DNA of 64,000 nt from JBCBEX01 sp038528235. GTDB taxonomy: Bacteria > Bacteroidota > Rhodothermia > Rhodothermales > Rubricoccaceae. Below are positions 24,975 to 32,903 of this stretch, piece by piece. A model generated the notes under the pieces. It searched no databases. It had not been told where the DNA came from and worked only from the letters and a program-made list of their open reading frames with translations. The translations under genes and the position numbers were made by a program. Location: positions 1-64,000 of the forward strand of contig JBCBEX010000008.1 of assembly GCA_038528235.1 (NCBI GenBank). Reading direction: 5' to 3'. Every line of letters starts with the position of its first letter. Positions within the stretch are counted from its first letter, which is position 1.

Positions 24975-26798
24975 ATGCGGTTGTTATCTCTCCCTCGCCT
25001 TCTCGCGCTGACGCTCGCGCTACTTCCCGTAGCTGCTTCAGCGCAGGCCCCCTCCGACGATCCTGACGAAGGCATCGGCCTTCGCTTCAACGGCATGGGG
25101 CGCACGCTCCTGCAGCAAACCAACCTCGGCGGCAACCTCGCCGACGAGGACACCGTGACGCCTGAGAGCCAGACCGACGGCGAGTTTGTGCTCGACCTAG
25201 CGCTCAACGCGCAGCCCAACAGCAACACCGAAGTGCAGGGCGTGATTCGCTTCCGCAACGAGTTCGGTGGCTTCTTCGGGGCTGGCGTCAACGTGGAGGT
25301 TCGTGAACTGTGGGCGCGTGGCGTCGTCGCGGACGTGATCCGCTACCGCGTGGGTGACATGGACAAGGTGCTCACACCCTATACGCTCTACCTGGAGGAG
25401 GAAGACGGGGTTGTCTTGGAGCCGGAGGTGTTCCGTCCTCAGAAAGAAGTTCTCTACTATGAGGAGTTCTACACGGGCCGCAACACACGCCGCCTTCAGG
25501 GGGCCAACCTGGGGTTCGGCCTCGAATTCGAGCAGGGCCTCGAAGCCCTCGACGTGGACGCCTTCGTGGCTCGGCTGCGCGGCACCAACTTCACTGACAC
25601 CCCGACGCGGCTGATCAGCGGCGGCCGCGCTTCTGTGTCGACGGCACCGCTTACGTCCTACGGGTCCAAGGTCAACCTGGGCACAAACCTCGCCTATACC
25701 GCAGACGACCTCGAATCCGGCGACGCCAACTCAGGGCTACGTAACTCTGTCCTGTCGCTGGACTATGACGTGACCATCTTGGATCAAGACGCCTACGATC
25801 TACGGCTCATTGGCGAAGCGGGTATCTCATGGCTCACACTTGAAGTGGACAGCGCGACGGTGGCCGATACGCCCAGCTTTACGGACACGACGCCGATCGA
25901 GGACAACGACACCTTCGTGGAAATTGGACTGCAGAGCACCTACAAGCCGCTTGCACTCACCTTCCGCGCGAAGTTCGTAGATGTCGGTCCCGACTTCTTC
26001 AGCGTGGCGGCGCAGAGCAAGCGCCTCGACTACAGCCGCACCCTAGGCGTCTACAGCCGCCTCGGTAACGACCGGCTAGAGCGCCTCCCGACGTTGTTTG
26101 ACCTCACGCGGGATGCAGAGCTCTACACGTTCCGCATCTCGGAAGAGTTGATGGCCTATGACCCGCGCTACAGCAACGTGTTGCCCTACGGCGATGCCAC
26201 GCCCAACCGCCGTGGTGCCCGGATCGGCGTCGATTTTGCGCCGGCAGAAGGGGCGCTCGACGCCTCGCTGGATATCGCCCTTCTGACAGAACTGCGAGGG
26301 CAGGGGACCACTGAACTCAAGGACTTCTTGCTCCTCCGCGCCTCGTCGGATGTGGATGTCGCCACACTTACGGGCCTCAACCGCCTTTTCGACGTCACGC
26401 TAGGCCTCCAGGTGGAAGACTCGAGCCGAGGTGGGGTCGATGTAGAACAGGTCGACCTGAGTTCGCTCCTGTTCGAAGCCGGTTTCGCCTTCGAGATCTA
26501 CAACCGCCTTGACGTGCTGGCTGGCACTAAGCTGCGGACGGCCAGTGGGCGAGAGTACGTCCCGGTCTTCGAGAACTTCAACGACGTCCGGGACTTCCCT
26601 GCGCCGTTCGACATCGACGATCAGGAGACGCTATTGGGCGCAGGGCTGCGCTACCGCTTCCGTGACGACGTGTACCTGACCGTGCAATTCCAGCACCTCA
26701 GCTACACCAACGACGCCACGCCTGCCGAGGGCGTCACGCTCCCCCCCGAGGACTACAGCTTCGGGCAGATTTTCGCGCTCTACTCCATGTTCTTCTAG
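24975..26798 (+). CDS. Second outer-membrane beta-barrel protein, function unknown
   Basis: 607 residues with a clear signal peptide (LLALTLALLPVAASAQ). The mature chain has strand after strand of alternating hydrophobic residues separated by Asp/Gly/Asn turns and ends in YSMFF, typical of barrels. Strand patterns such as VQFQHLSYTND near the C-terminus support an 18 to 22-strand barrel, though the count is a rough reading. No SusC, TonB box or carbohydrate-porin signature stands out. It is 67 bp after the first barrel and 12 bp before a lipoprotein open frame, so the genes are probably co-transcribed. It is a candidate oligosaccharide channel. Confidence 0.75.
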   Translation: MRLLSLPRLLALTLALLPVAASAQAPSDDPDEGIGLRFNGMGRTLLQQTNLGGNLADEDTVTPESQTDGEFVLDLALNAQPNSNTEVQGVIRFRNEFGGFFGAGVNVEVRELWARGVVADVIRYRVGDMDKVLTPYTLYLEEEDGVVLEPEVFRPQKEVLYYEEFYTGRNTRRLQGANLGFGLEFEQGLEALDVDAFVARLRGTNFTDTPTRLISGGRASVSTAPLTSYGSKVNLGTNLAYTADDLESGDANSGLRNSVLSLDYDVTILDQDAYDLRLIGEAGISWLTLEVDSATVADTPSFTDTTPIEDNDTFVEIGLQSTYKPLALTFRAKFVDVGPDFFSVAAQSKRLDYSRTLGVYSRLGNDRLERLPTLFDLTRDAELYTFRISEELMAYDPRYSNVLPYGDATPNRRGARIGVDFAPAEGALDASLDIALLTELRGQGTTELKDFLLLRASSDVDVATLTGLNRLFDVTLGLQVEDSSRGGVDVEQVDLSSLLFEAGFAFEIYNRLDVLAGTKLRTASGREYVPVFENFNDVRDFPAPFDIDDQETLLGAGLRYRFRDDVYLTVQFQHLSYTNDATPAEGVTLPPEDYSFGQIFALYSMFF

Positions 26799-26849
26799 AC
26801 TATCTCGTTCATGTCACGTACTGTATCGTTTGAGGGCGCACGTCGCGCC

Positions 26850-27863
26850 ATGAAGACCTGGACAGGGACGAGTCTCATGCTCGCCTGCGTCCTCACCCTC
26901 GCCGCGTGCGACCACGCCACGGACGGCATCGACGGGCCCTTCCTCGTAGACCGCTTTGGTGAGTTCACCCTCGTCGAGCCCCTGTCGGCCGTTCAGGGCG
27001 AAGTCGATTTCGCGGGCGGCCAGACCCTCGCGTTTGAGGCGGCATTCAACAAGCAATCCAACTGGGTGATCGAGATCACCGGTCAGGAGAGCGGCGCCAT
27101 GAAGCGCATCGAGGGATTCTCGCGCGAGATCGACGACCGCGTCGCCACATGGAATGGGTCCACCTCGGTGCTCCCGTTCTTTCGCGCTGAGCCCGTCGAA
27201 GCGAAGCTGCTTATCGACGGTGCGGTGCTCGAAGAGTCGCCACCGGTGACGGTCGACGTCACCAGCGCCCGCGTATACCCGGGCGAGGAGGTAACGGGCT
27301 TCGAGGAAGACGACCCCGCCACGCTCGTGCTCGGCAACTTCGAATTCGAGTTCGACCTGACTGCTACGGGACCTAGTTCCGAAATCCCGGCTGCCGAGGG
27401 GGAGTCGTTCTACTTACTCCGGAGCACGGGTGGTCCGACTGTGGCCGATCCGTTCTTCATCGGACTCACGAGCATCTTTCCAGCCGCGGACGGGCCTGAC
27501 TACTTCAGCGTCCCCACGACCATCCCGGAAGACCTCTTCTTCAACGCCGCGCTCTACAGCTTCGGTACGCCCAACACGATCGCCGTCGTCCAAGTCGGCG
27601 TCGACAGCAACGGCAACGGGGTCTACAACGACGGAATCGACGCCGTAGTCAGCGTGATCGATCAGCCGGTCGACTGGCAGGGCTGGCAACTCTTCAGCAT
27701 TCCGTTCTCGGACACCAACTTCACGCAGGAGCAGTTGGAGACGATCGTTGCGGTGCGCGTGCTGCTGATCTCGGACAACAACGGCCAGCCAAACCCACCG
27801 CTCCCCGTCGACTACGGGATCGACTTCATCACGTTCACCGCGGGCGGCCCGCTCGAACTCTGA
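26850..27863 (+). CDS. Lipoprotein with beta-sandwich domains, likely glycan-binding
   Basis: 337 residues from ATG 26850 (product begins MKTWTGTSL); an upstream ATG at 26811 would put 13 basic residues before the signal peptide. The lipobox is LAAC, so the mature protein is lipidated at that Cys. Two beta-rich halves follow. The second (GVDSNGNGVYNDGIDAVV, then WQGWQLFSIPF and YGIDFITF) resembles the repeated domain of the 21406 gene product and carbohydrate-binding jelly rolls. No catalytic residues are evident. It probably holds glucan at the outer membrane for the glycosidases encoded downstream. Confidence 0.75.
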   Translation: MKTWTGTSLMLACVLTLAACDHATDGIDGPFLVDRFGEFTLVEPLSAVQGEVDFAGGQTLAFEAAFNKQSNWVIEITGQESGAMKRIEGFSREIDDRVATWNGSTSVLPFFRAEPVEAKLLIDGAVLEESPPVTVDVTSARVYPGEEVTGFEEDDPATLVLGNFEFEFDLTATGPSSEIPAAEGESFYLLRSTGGPTVADPFFIGLTSIFPAADGPDYFSVPTTIPEDLFFNAALYSFGTPNTIAVVQVGVDSNGNGVYNDGIDAVVSVIDQPVDWQGWQLFSIPFSDTNFTQEQLETIVAVRVLLISDNNGQPNPPLPVDYGIDFITFTAGGPLEL

Positions 27864-27981
27864 CGTGCACTCCTCGTTGAGCCCATGCCGCGGCATAACA
27901 CCTCGGATGGGTCCATCTTGGCGCTCCCGGTTATTGCCCCTGTCAGCGCTTCCAGTCTCCCCTGATTTCCTTCCTTCGGCC

Positions 27982-29277
27982 ATGCGTGCCTCTCGCTTTC
28001 TCGTCGCTCTTGTCGTCGCGCTGTTCGCGGTGACGGCCTCCTCGTGCGTGCGCTTCCAGACGGCAAACCTCTACGACGGCGTTGCCCTGGCGCCGCCGCC
28101 AGAGCGTCCCCGGGCGATCTCGCTCGCGGTAGAGCCAACGATCTACGACGATCAGAACGATGACCAGATCTGGTTTCAGGACGATGTCAACTGCACGCAG
28201 GGGCAACTGACTGAAGATGTCGTCTACGAGGGAGATCGGGCCATCCAGGTGTCCTGGAATCGCTTTCAGGAAGGGTGTAAGTGGGCCGGCATGGGTGTCG
28301 GCTGGGACAATTGGGCAGGCAAAGACCTCTCAGAGTTGCTCCCGTACGCGGCCATCTCGATGCGCGTCCGCACCGTGGAGGGCAAGATGTATGGCCTGCC
28401 GATTGTGCTTACACTGGAAGACTACAGCGGTGGCATGGGCTTCGCCTACACCGGCAACCGCTACTTCGAGCGCCCCTTCATCGACGAGGAGTGGCAGCGC
28501 GTGGTCGTCCCGCTCGCCGACTTCGACCTGGATATCGAAAACCTCGACCCGACCAATGTGAAGCAACTCATGTTCGAGTTGCAGCAGAGCGGGAGCATCT
28601 ACATGGATGACATCGAGGTGGTCTTCTACGAGCCCGAGCCGCTGGAGCCCTGGCTCGTCGAGGAGCCGCGTCCCGATCCGACAACCCTACCCATCACGCT
28701 CTTCGACGACGCCTTCATCAACAACGATGGCTGGGGCCTTGTCACCGACGCGTGCCAGTCGGTCCAGACGACGCAAGAGTCCACGTCGATGGGCGACACC
28801 GCCCTGTCGTTTGAGTGGGACATCTCGGGCGAGGCCTGCTACGAAGGCATGGTCGGCGTGAGCTGGGACAAGTGGTACCCCATCGATGTTACCTCGATCT
28901 CGGAAAACGCAGGCATCCAGTTCGATGTGCGTCTTCCCGAAGGCACGGCCACCCAGATCCCCGTCCGCATTGCGCTCGAAGACTACGGGCGCCGCACCTC
29001 GCAGATCATCCTCGACGGGCGCTTCCTCGAGTCCGGCACCTTCACGACGGAGTGGCAGACGGTCACCATCCCGTTCTCCTCGCTGCGTGGCGGTGGTCGT
29101 GAGCTTGCCTCGGCTCCGGCGACGGTCGGCAACCTCCCCGAGTTCAGCGACGGGGCCGACTTCCGCAACATCAAGCAGTTGATGTTCTTCCTCGACGAGT
29201 CAGGCGCCATGATCGTGGACAACCTGAAGCTCATCGACACGGCCTCCGTGGATGTCGGGCCACTCCGGCGGCGCTAG
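27982..29277 (+). CDS. Lipoprotein with two tandem CBM-like domains
   Basis: 431 residues from ATG 27982 (product begins MRASRFLVAL); the frame is open back to 27865 but without signal-peptide character. The lipobox region reads TASSC. Two homologous beta-sandwich domains occupy about residues 45-215 and 235-420. Each has a GD-A-I/L strand, a Gly-Val-x-Trp-Asp-x-Trp motif (GVGWDNWAG; GVSWDKWYP), a LEDY strand and a final MDDIEV/VDNLKL strand. The paired Trp residues would suit a sugar-binding face, as in CBM11/CBM30-like modules. No hydrolase signature is present. Between glycan-binding and glycosidase genes it is best read as a surface glucan-binding lipoprotein. Confidence 0.8.
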   Translation: MRASRFLVALVVALFAVTASSCVRFQTANLYDGVALAPPPERPRAISLAVEPTIYDDQNDDQIWFQDDVNCTQGQLTEDVVYEGDRAIQVSWNRFQEGCKWAGMGVGWDNWAGKDLSELLPYAAISMRVRTVEGKMYGLPIVLTLEDYSGGMGFAYTGNRYFERPFIDEEWQRVVVPLADFDLDIENLDPTNVKQLMFELQQSGSIYMDDIEVVFYEPEPLEPWLVEEPRPDPTTLPITLFDDAFINNDGWGLVTDACQSVQTTQESTSMGDTALSFEWDISGEACYEGMVGVSWDKWYPIDVTSISENAGIQFDVRLPEGTATQIPVRIALEDYGRRTSQIILDGRFLESGTFTTEWQTVTIPFSSLRGGGRELASAPATVGNLPEFSDGADFRNIKQLMFFLDESGAMIVDNLKLIDTASVDVGPLRRR

Positions 29278-29327
29278 CGCGACACCCAACCCACGGTAGC
29301 CATCCAGACGTATCGATCAGACCTGTC

Positions 29328-30737
29328 ATGCGAATTACCTTCCTCCTTGCGCTCGCGCTGTCCCTGTTTGGCAGCACGGCCACCGCGCAGAACGAACAAG
29401 ACACGACGACCGACCGGCCCGCCTCCTCCGGTATCCTCGAAGAAGCACCTAGCTTGGAAGGCGTGATCCCGGTCGAAATGCGCCAGGACGACGAGGGCAA
29501 CTGGACGCTCTATCGCGGCGGCGAACCCTACTACATCCGCGGCGCGGGTGGCATCCAGTTTATGGACCGAGCCATCGCCTACGGCGCCAACTCCGTGCGC
29601 ACCTGGGGCGCGGGGGAAGCGATCTCGATCTTGGATGAGGCCCACGAACTAGGGCTGTCTGTCGTCTTCGGCCTCTGGGTTGGCATGGACCGCCAGGGCT
29701 TTGACTACAATGACACGAAGAGTGTGGAGGCGCAACTCGCCCGCTTCCGCGAGGTCGTCCGTGAATACAAAGACCACCCGGCCATCCTTATGTGGGGCGT
29801 GGGCAACGAGGTCGATCTCTTCTACGAGGACTTTAAGGTCTGGGACGCCATCAACGACATCGCCGAGATGATCAAGGAGGAAGACCCGCACCACCCGACG
29901 ATGACGGTGACGGCAGGCCTCGATGTGGCGGAGATTCAGCTCATCATGGAGCGTGCGCCCGCTATCGACATCATGGGCATCAACACGTACGGCGAGTTGG
30001 TGGGTGGTACGCGCGAGTTTCGGACCTACGGCTACGACGGTCCGTCAGTGGGCACCACGCTGCGCCGCGCTGGATGGGACGGTCCCTACATCATCGCGGA
30101 GTGGGGCCCCGACGGTCACTGGGAAGTCCCGCGCACCTCGTGGGGCGTTCCGATCGAGCAGACGAGCACGGAGAAAGCCAGAGTCTACCGCCTCCGCTAC
30201 GAGCGCGGCATCGCGGCGGACTCCGCCCGCTGCATCGGCTCCTACGCGTTCCTCTGGGGCGAAAAGCAGGAGACCACCCCGACGTGGTACGGCATCTTCA
30301 CGCCAGGTGGCTACGAGACCCAAGTCATGGACGAACTGGAGTACGTCTGGACCGGCAGCTATCCTGAAAACCGTGCCCCCCAACTCGACGCGCTCACCGC
30401 CAACGGCCAAGATGCCTTTGCGAGCGTCTATGTCGAGCCTCGGGAGGTCGTCACGTTCTTTGCCGATGTGACCGACCCCGAAGGCAAACCGATTCGCTAC
30501 GACTGGGAATTGCTACCGGAAAGTACAGACATCCGGGCTGGTGGTGACGCGGAGACGCGCCCCGATGCGGTAGACCTGGACATCGTGAGCGGCGAGGACG
30601 GTGAGATCAACGTACGCGTGCCCCGCCGCGAAGGACCCTACCGCATGTTCATCTACGCGTACGACGACAGTGGCAACGTGGCCACGGCAAATATCCCGTT
30701 CTACATCGGGTCGCCGGAGCAGGCTTCGGCGCGCTAG
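29328..30737 (+). CDS. Secreted TIM-barrel glycoside hydrolase (clan GH-A, GH2-like)
   Basis: 469 residues with signal peptide (LALALSLFGSTATAQ). The catalytic (beta/alpha)8 region spans about 45-340: YIRGAGGIQF, NSVRTWGAGEA, the acid/base in GVGNE (Glu161) and the nucleophile in AEWGPDG (Glu258), the arrangement of clan GH-A retaining enzymes. A C-terminal Ig-like domain (about 350-465, FADVTDPEGKPIRYDWELLPES) follows. Similar proteins are labelled GH2 TIM-barrel or glucanosyltransferase-like. In this locus it probably trims or transfers beta-glucan oligosaccharides made by the GH16 enzyme. The exact family and linkage cannot be fixed by eye. Confidence 0.85.
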   Translation: MRITFLLALALSLFGSTATAQNEQDTTTDRPASSGILEEAPSLEGVIPVEMRQDDEGNWTLYRGGEPYYIRGAGGIQFMDRAIAYGANSVRTWGAGEAISILDEAHELGLSVVFGLWVGMDRQGFDYNDTKSVEAQLARFREVVREYKDHPAILMWGVGNEVDLFYEDFKVWDAINDIAEMIKEEDPHHPTMTVTAGLDVAEIQLIMERAPAIDIMGINTYGELVGGTREFRTYGYDGPSVGTTLRRAGWDGPYIIAEWGPDGHWEVPRTSWGVPIEQTSTEKARVYRLRYERGIAADSARCIGSYAFLWGEKQETTPTWYGIFTPGGYETQVMDELEYVWTGSYPENRAPQLDALTANGQDAFASVYVEPREVVTFFADVTDPEGKPIRYDWELLPESTDIRAGGDAETRPDAVDLDIVSGEDGEINVRVPRREGPYRMFIYAYDDSGNVATANIPFYIGSPEQASAR

Positions 30738-30805
30738 ACCTAGCTACACAGGCCCGTTCGCGGGTACATCCAGCGTCTTTCACAACAGAACTACGCCCTT
30801 TCGAC

Positions 30806-31717
30806 ATGTTTCGTGCTGCTCTCCTCGCCGTGTTCGCGCTTTGCGCGGTTGCCCTCGGCGCCTTCGCCGTCGGCTGCGACAATGCCGTGACGCAAGAAAT
30901 CCCCGACGCGCAAGCAACCCCCGCCGGGTGGTCCCTCGTATGGGCCGACGAGTTTGATGGCACCGAAGTCGACGAGTCAAAGTGGGAGTTCCAACTCGGC
31001 GACGGCTGCCCGGATCTCTGTGGCTGGGGCAACGCCGAACTCCAGAACTATGCACGCGACAACAGTGTGGTGAGCGACGGCACGCTCAAGATCACGGCGC
31101 TCCAGAACATCGTCGATGGAGACACCACCTACACGTCGTCCCGTCTTCGCACACTCGGCAAGGGCGACTGGACCTACGGGCGTTTCGAGGTCCGAGCCAA
31201 GCTACCCCTCGGCCAGGGCATGTGGCCCGCCATCTGGCTGCTCTTCAGCGAGCCGACCTACGGTCAATGGGCGTCCAGTGGCGAGATCGACATCATGGAG
31301 GCAGTTGGCGACAAGCCTGACGAGGTCTTCGGCACGTTGCACTACGGCGGGGAATTCCCGCAGAACGTGTTCAAGGGCGACGAATTCCAGCTAGCCGCCG
31401 GCACCTTCCAAGACGACTTCTTCGTCTTCACCGTCGAATGGGAGCGCGTCGACCGCGAGCCGGGCGAGGACGGCGAACCCGTCGAAGGTGTCGACATCCG
31501 GTGGTTCGTCAACAACGTCCTCTACCAAGTTCAGACCGAAGAGGACTGGTTCTCCGGTGGCAGCGATGACCCGACCTCGCCCTTCAACCACCCGTTCCAC
31601 ATGATCCTCAACGTGGCCGTTGGTGGCAACCTCCCTGGTGCGCCAGATGCAACGACGGCGTTCCCGCAGACGATGGAAGTCGACTATGTGCGAGTCTACG
31701 AGCGCACAGGAAGCTGA
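30806..31717 (+). CDS. GH16 endo-beta-1,3-glucanase (laminarinase-like) lipoprotein
   Basis: 303 residues. The N-terminal hydrophobic segment ends in a lipobox-like AVGC, so the enzyme is probably lipid-anchored. The GH16 jelly roll follows: LVWADEFDGTEVDESKW, GRFEVRAKLPLGQGMWPAIWLL, the catalytic motif Glu160-Ile-Asp162-Ile-Met-Glu165, TVEWE and a final Tyr-rich strand (VDYVRVYERT). The extra Met in ExDxxE is the laminarinase/lichenase subgroup form. It cuts internal beta-1,3 (or mixed) glucan bonds at the cell surface. It is the last gene of the locus and is followed by a strong hairpin terminator. Confidence 0.93.
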   Translation: MFRAALLAVFALCAVALGAFAVGCDNAVTQEIPDAQATPAGWSLVWADEFDGTEVDESKWEFQLGDGCPDLCGWGNAELQNYARDNSVVSDGTLKITALQNIVDGDTTYTSSRLRTLGKGDWTYGRFEVRAKLPLGQGMWPAIWLLFSEPTYGQWASSGEIDIMEAVGDKPDEVFGTLHYGGEFPQNVFKGDEFQLAAGTFQDDFFVFTVEWERVDREPGEDGEPVEGVDIRWFVNNVLYQVQTEEDWFSGGSDDPTSPFNHPFHMILNVAVGGNLPGAPDATTAFPQTMEVDYVRVYERTGS

Positions 31718-31749
31718 GTCGTCACGGACTGAATAGCTCCAGAATCAGA

Positions 31750-31780
31750 AGCCCCAGGTTGCATCGCGCGACCTGGGGCT
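31750..31780. terminator. Hairpin terminator after the GH16 gene
   Basis: AGCCCCAGGT / ACCTGGGGCT, a perfect 10-bp stem with an 11-nt loop, followed by TTGCTCGTTT. It lies between convergent genes and could also serve the hibernation-factor gene on the other strand. Confidence 0.8.
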
Positions 31781-31831
31781 TTGCTCGTTTCGTGAGGAGC
31801 CGGACGTACGTATCTGCAGCGTTCGTAGGGG

Positions 31832-32143
31832 CTACCGATGCGAGTCCTTGTTGGTGCTGCGCAGCTTGTCCTTATAGCGCTGCACTTGACGTCGCAGCTG
31901 CTTCACGCAGCCATCCACGGCGACTTCGTGCGACGGCCCGGTTTCGCTCGCCGTGAGCGTCTGACGGTAGACGTTGAGCGCAACTTCAGCCGACTTGTCG
32001 GTGGCCCGGTCATCGCCGTTGAGCACCACGTGTGCGTCCACGATGCCGTCATAGTATCGAGTGAGCTTCGAGAGCGACTGCTCGATATGGGTGCGGAGTC
32101 CATCGGAAGCCTGGAAGTGCCGAGCCGTGATGCGCGTTTGCAT
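31832..32143 (-). CDS. hpf: Ribosome hibernation promoting factor (short form, RaiA/HPF family)
   Basis: 103 residues, the short-form length without the C-terminal dimerisation domain. The family pattern is clear: ITARHF near the N-terminus, then a helix (LRTHIEQSLSKLTRYYDGI), the strand DAHVVLN, then VALNVYRQTLTASE, and a helix with VDGCVKQLRRQVQRYKDKL. It binds the 30S subunit and stabilises inactive ribosomes in stationary phase or stress. It is monocistronic, with the GH16 terminator downstream. Confidence 0.92.
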   Translation of the reverse strand: MQTRITARHFQASDGLRTHIEQSLSKLTRYYDGIVDAHVVLNGDDRATDKSAEVALNVYRQTLTASETGPSHEVAVDGCVKQLRRQVQRYKDKLRSTNKDSHR

Positions 32144-32351
32144 AGTCTCACCAGTTGATAAGGGGAATAGAATGGACTCCCAGTAAACGGCGAGGGGACG
32201 CTTATGTCAAGGGACGGTTAAGCGAGTAGGGACTGGCGGTCGCACGGATGCGGGAAAGCCCTACGAGATCATACTACAGAAGGCTGGACCGGCATGCCTA
32301 TCGAGGGTATGTTCTGCCCGAATGTCGTGTACACATAGCCTAAGCCACCTG

Positions 32352-32903
32352 ATGCTCTCTCGTCCTTGGCTCTTGCTTTCGGTCGTCCTACTTGCGGCAC
32401 CCGTGCAGGTAGACGCGCAGCCCATAAATGCGTGGATTGGAGCGGGCGTGGGGCCTGGCGTGCTGCCCGACCTACCGGAGCGTGAACAAAGCGAAGACGG
32501 CCTCAGCGCCCTTACCGGAGCGTTGTTCGCCAGTATCGAACGTGGCCGAGCGGTTCTGACACTACGCTCTGCGGTCGCCGCGGAGTATGCCGGAGACCAA
32601 GCGTACGATGCCGGGGTGCTCGTCGGCGTCGGGGGTGGCGGACCGATGCGGCATCTGTCAATCGGCGCAGGCATCGCGCTCGTCGGCGTCGTCTCGGACG
32701 ACGATGGGTTGCGACTGTTGGGTGGACTTGGTGGGGTGGATCGGCCCCCAGACCGGACCACAACGCTCGGCTTACCGTTCGAGGTGCAAGCGTTCGTCAA
32801 AGGGCGCCACGTCGGTCTGGGACTGTACGGGTTCGTCAACTTGAACCGCGAGGCCTCGTTCGGCGGCGTGACGCTGGCGTTGGTGCTGGGGCGGATGCCG
32901 TAG
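32352..32903 (+). CDS. Small secreted beta-barrel-like protein, unknown
   Basis: 183 residues from ATG 32352, with signal peptide (LLLSVVLLAAPVQVDAQ). An upstream ATG at 32322 adds ten residues. The mature part is Gly/Val-rich with short amphipathic strands, consistent with a small outer-membrane or periplasmic beta protein. No family was recognised. It converges on topA and overlaps the last 68 nt of that gene on the opposite strand. Confidence 0.6.
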   Translation: MLSRPWLLLSVVLLAAPVQVDAQPINAWIGAGVGPGVLPDLPEREQSEDGLSALTGALFASIERGRAVLTLRSAVAAEYAGDQAYDAGVLVGVGGGGPMRHLSIGAGIALVGVVSDDDGLRLLGGLGGVDRPPDRTTTLGLPFEVQAFVKGRHVGLGLYGFVNLNREASFGGVTLALVLGRMP

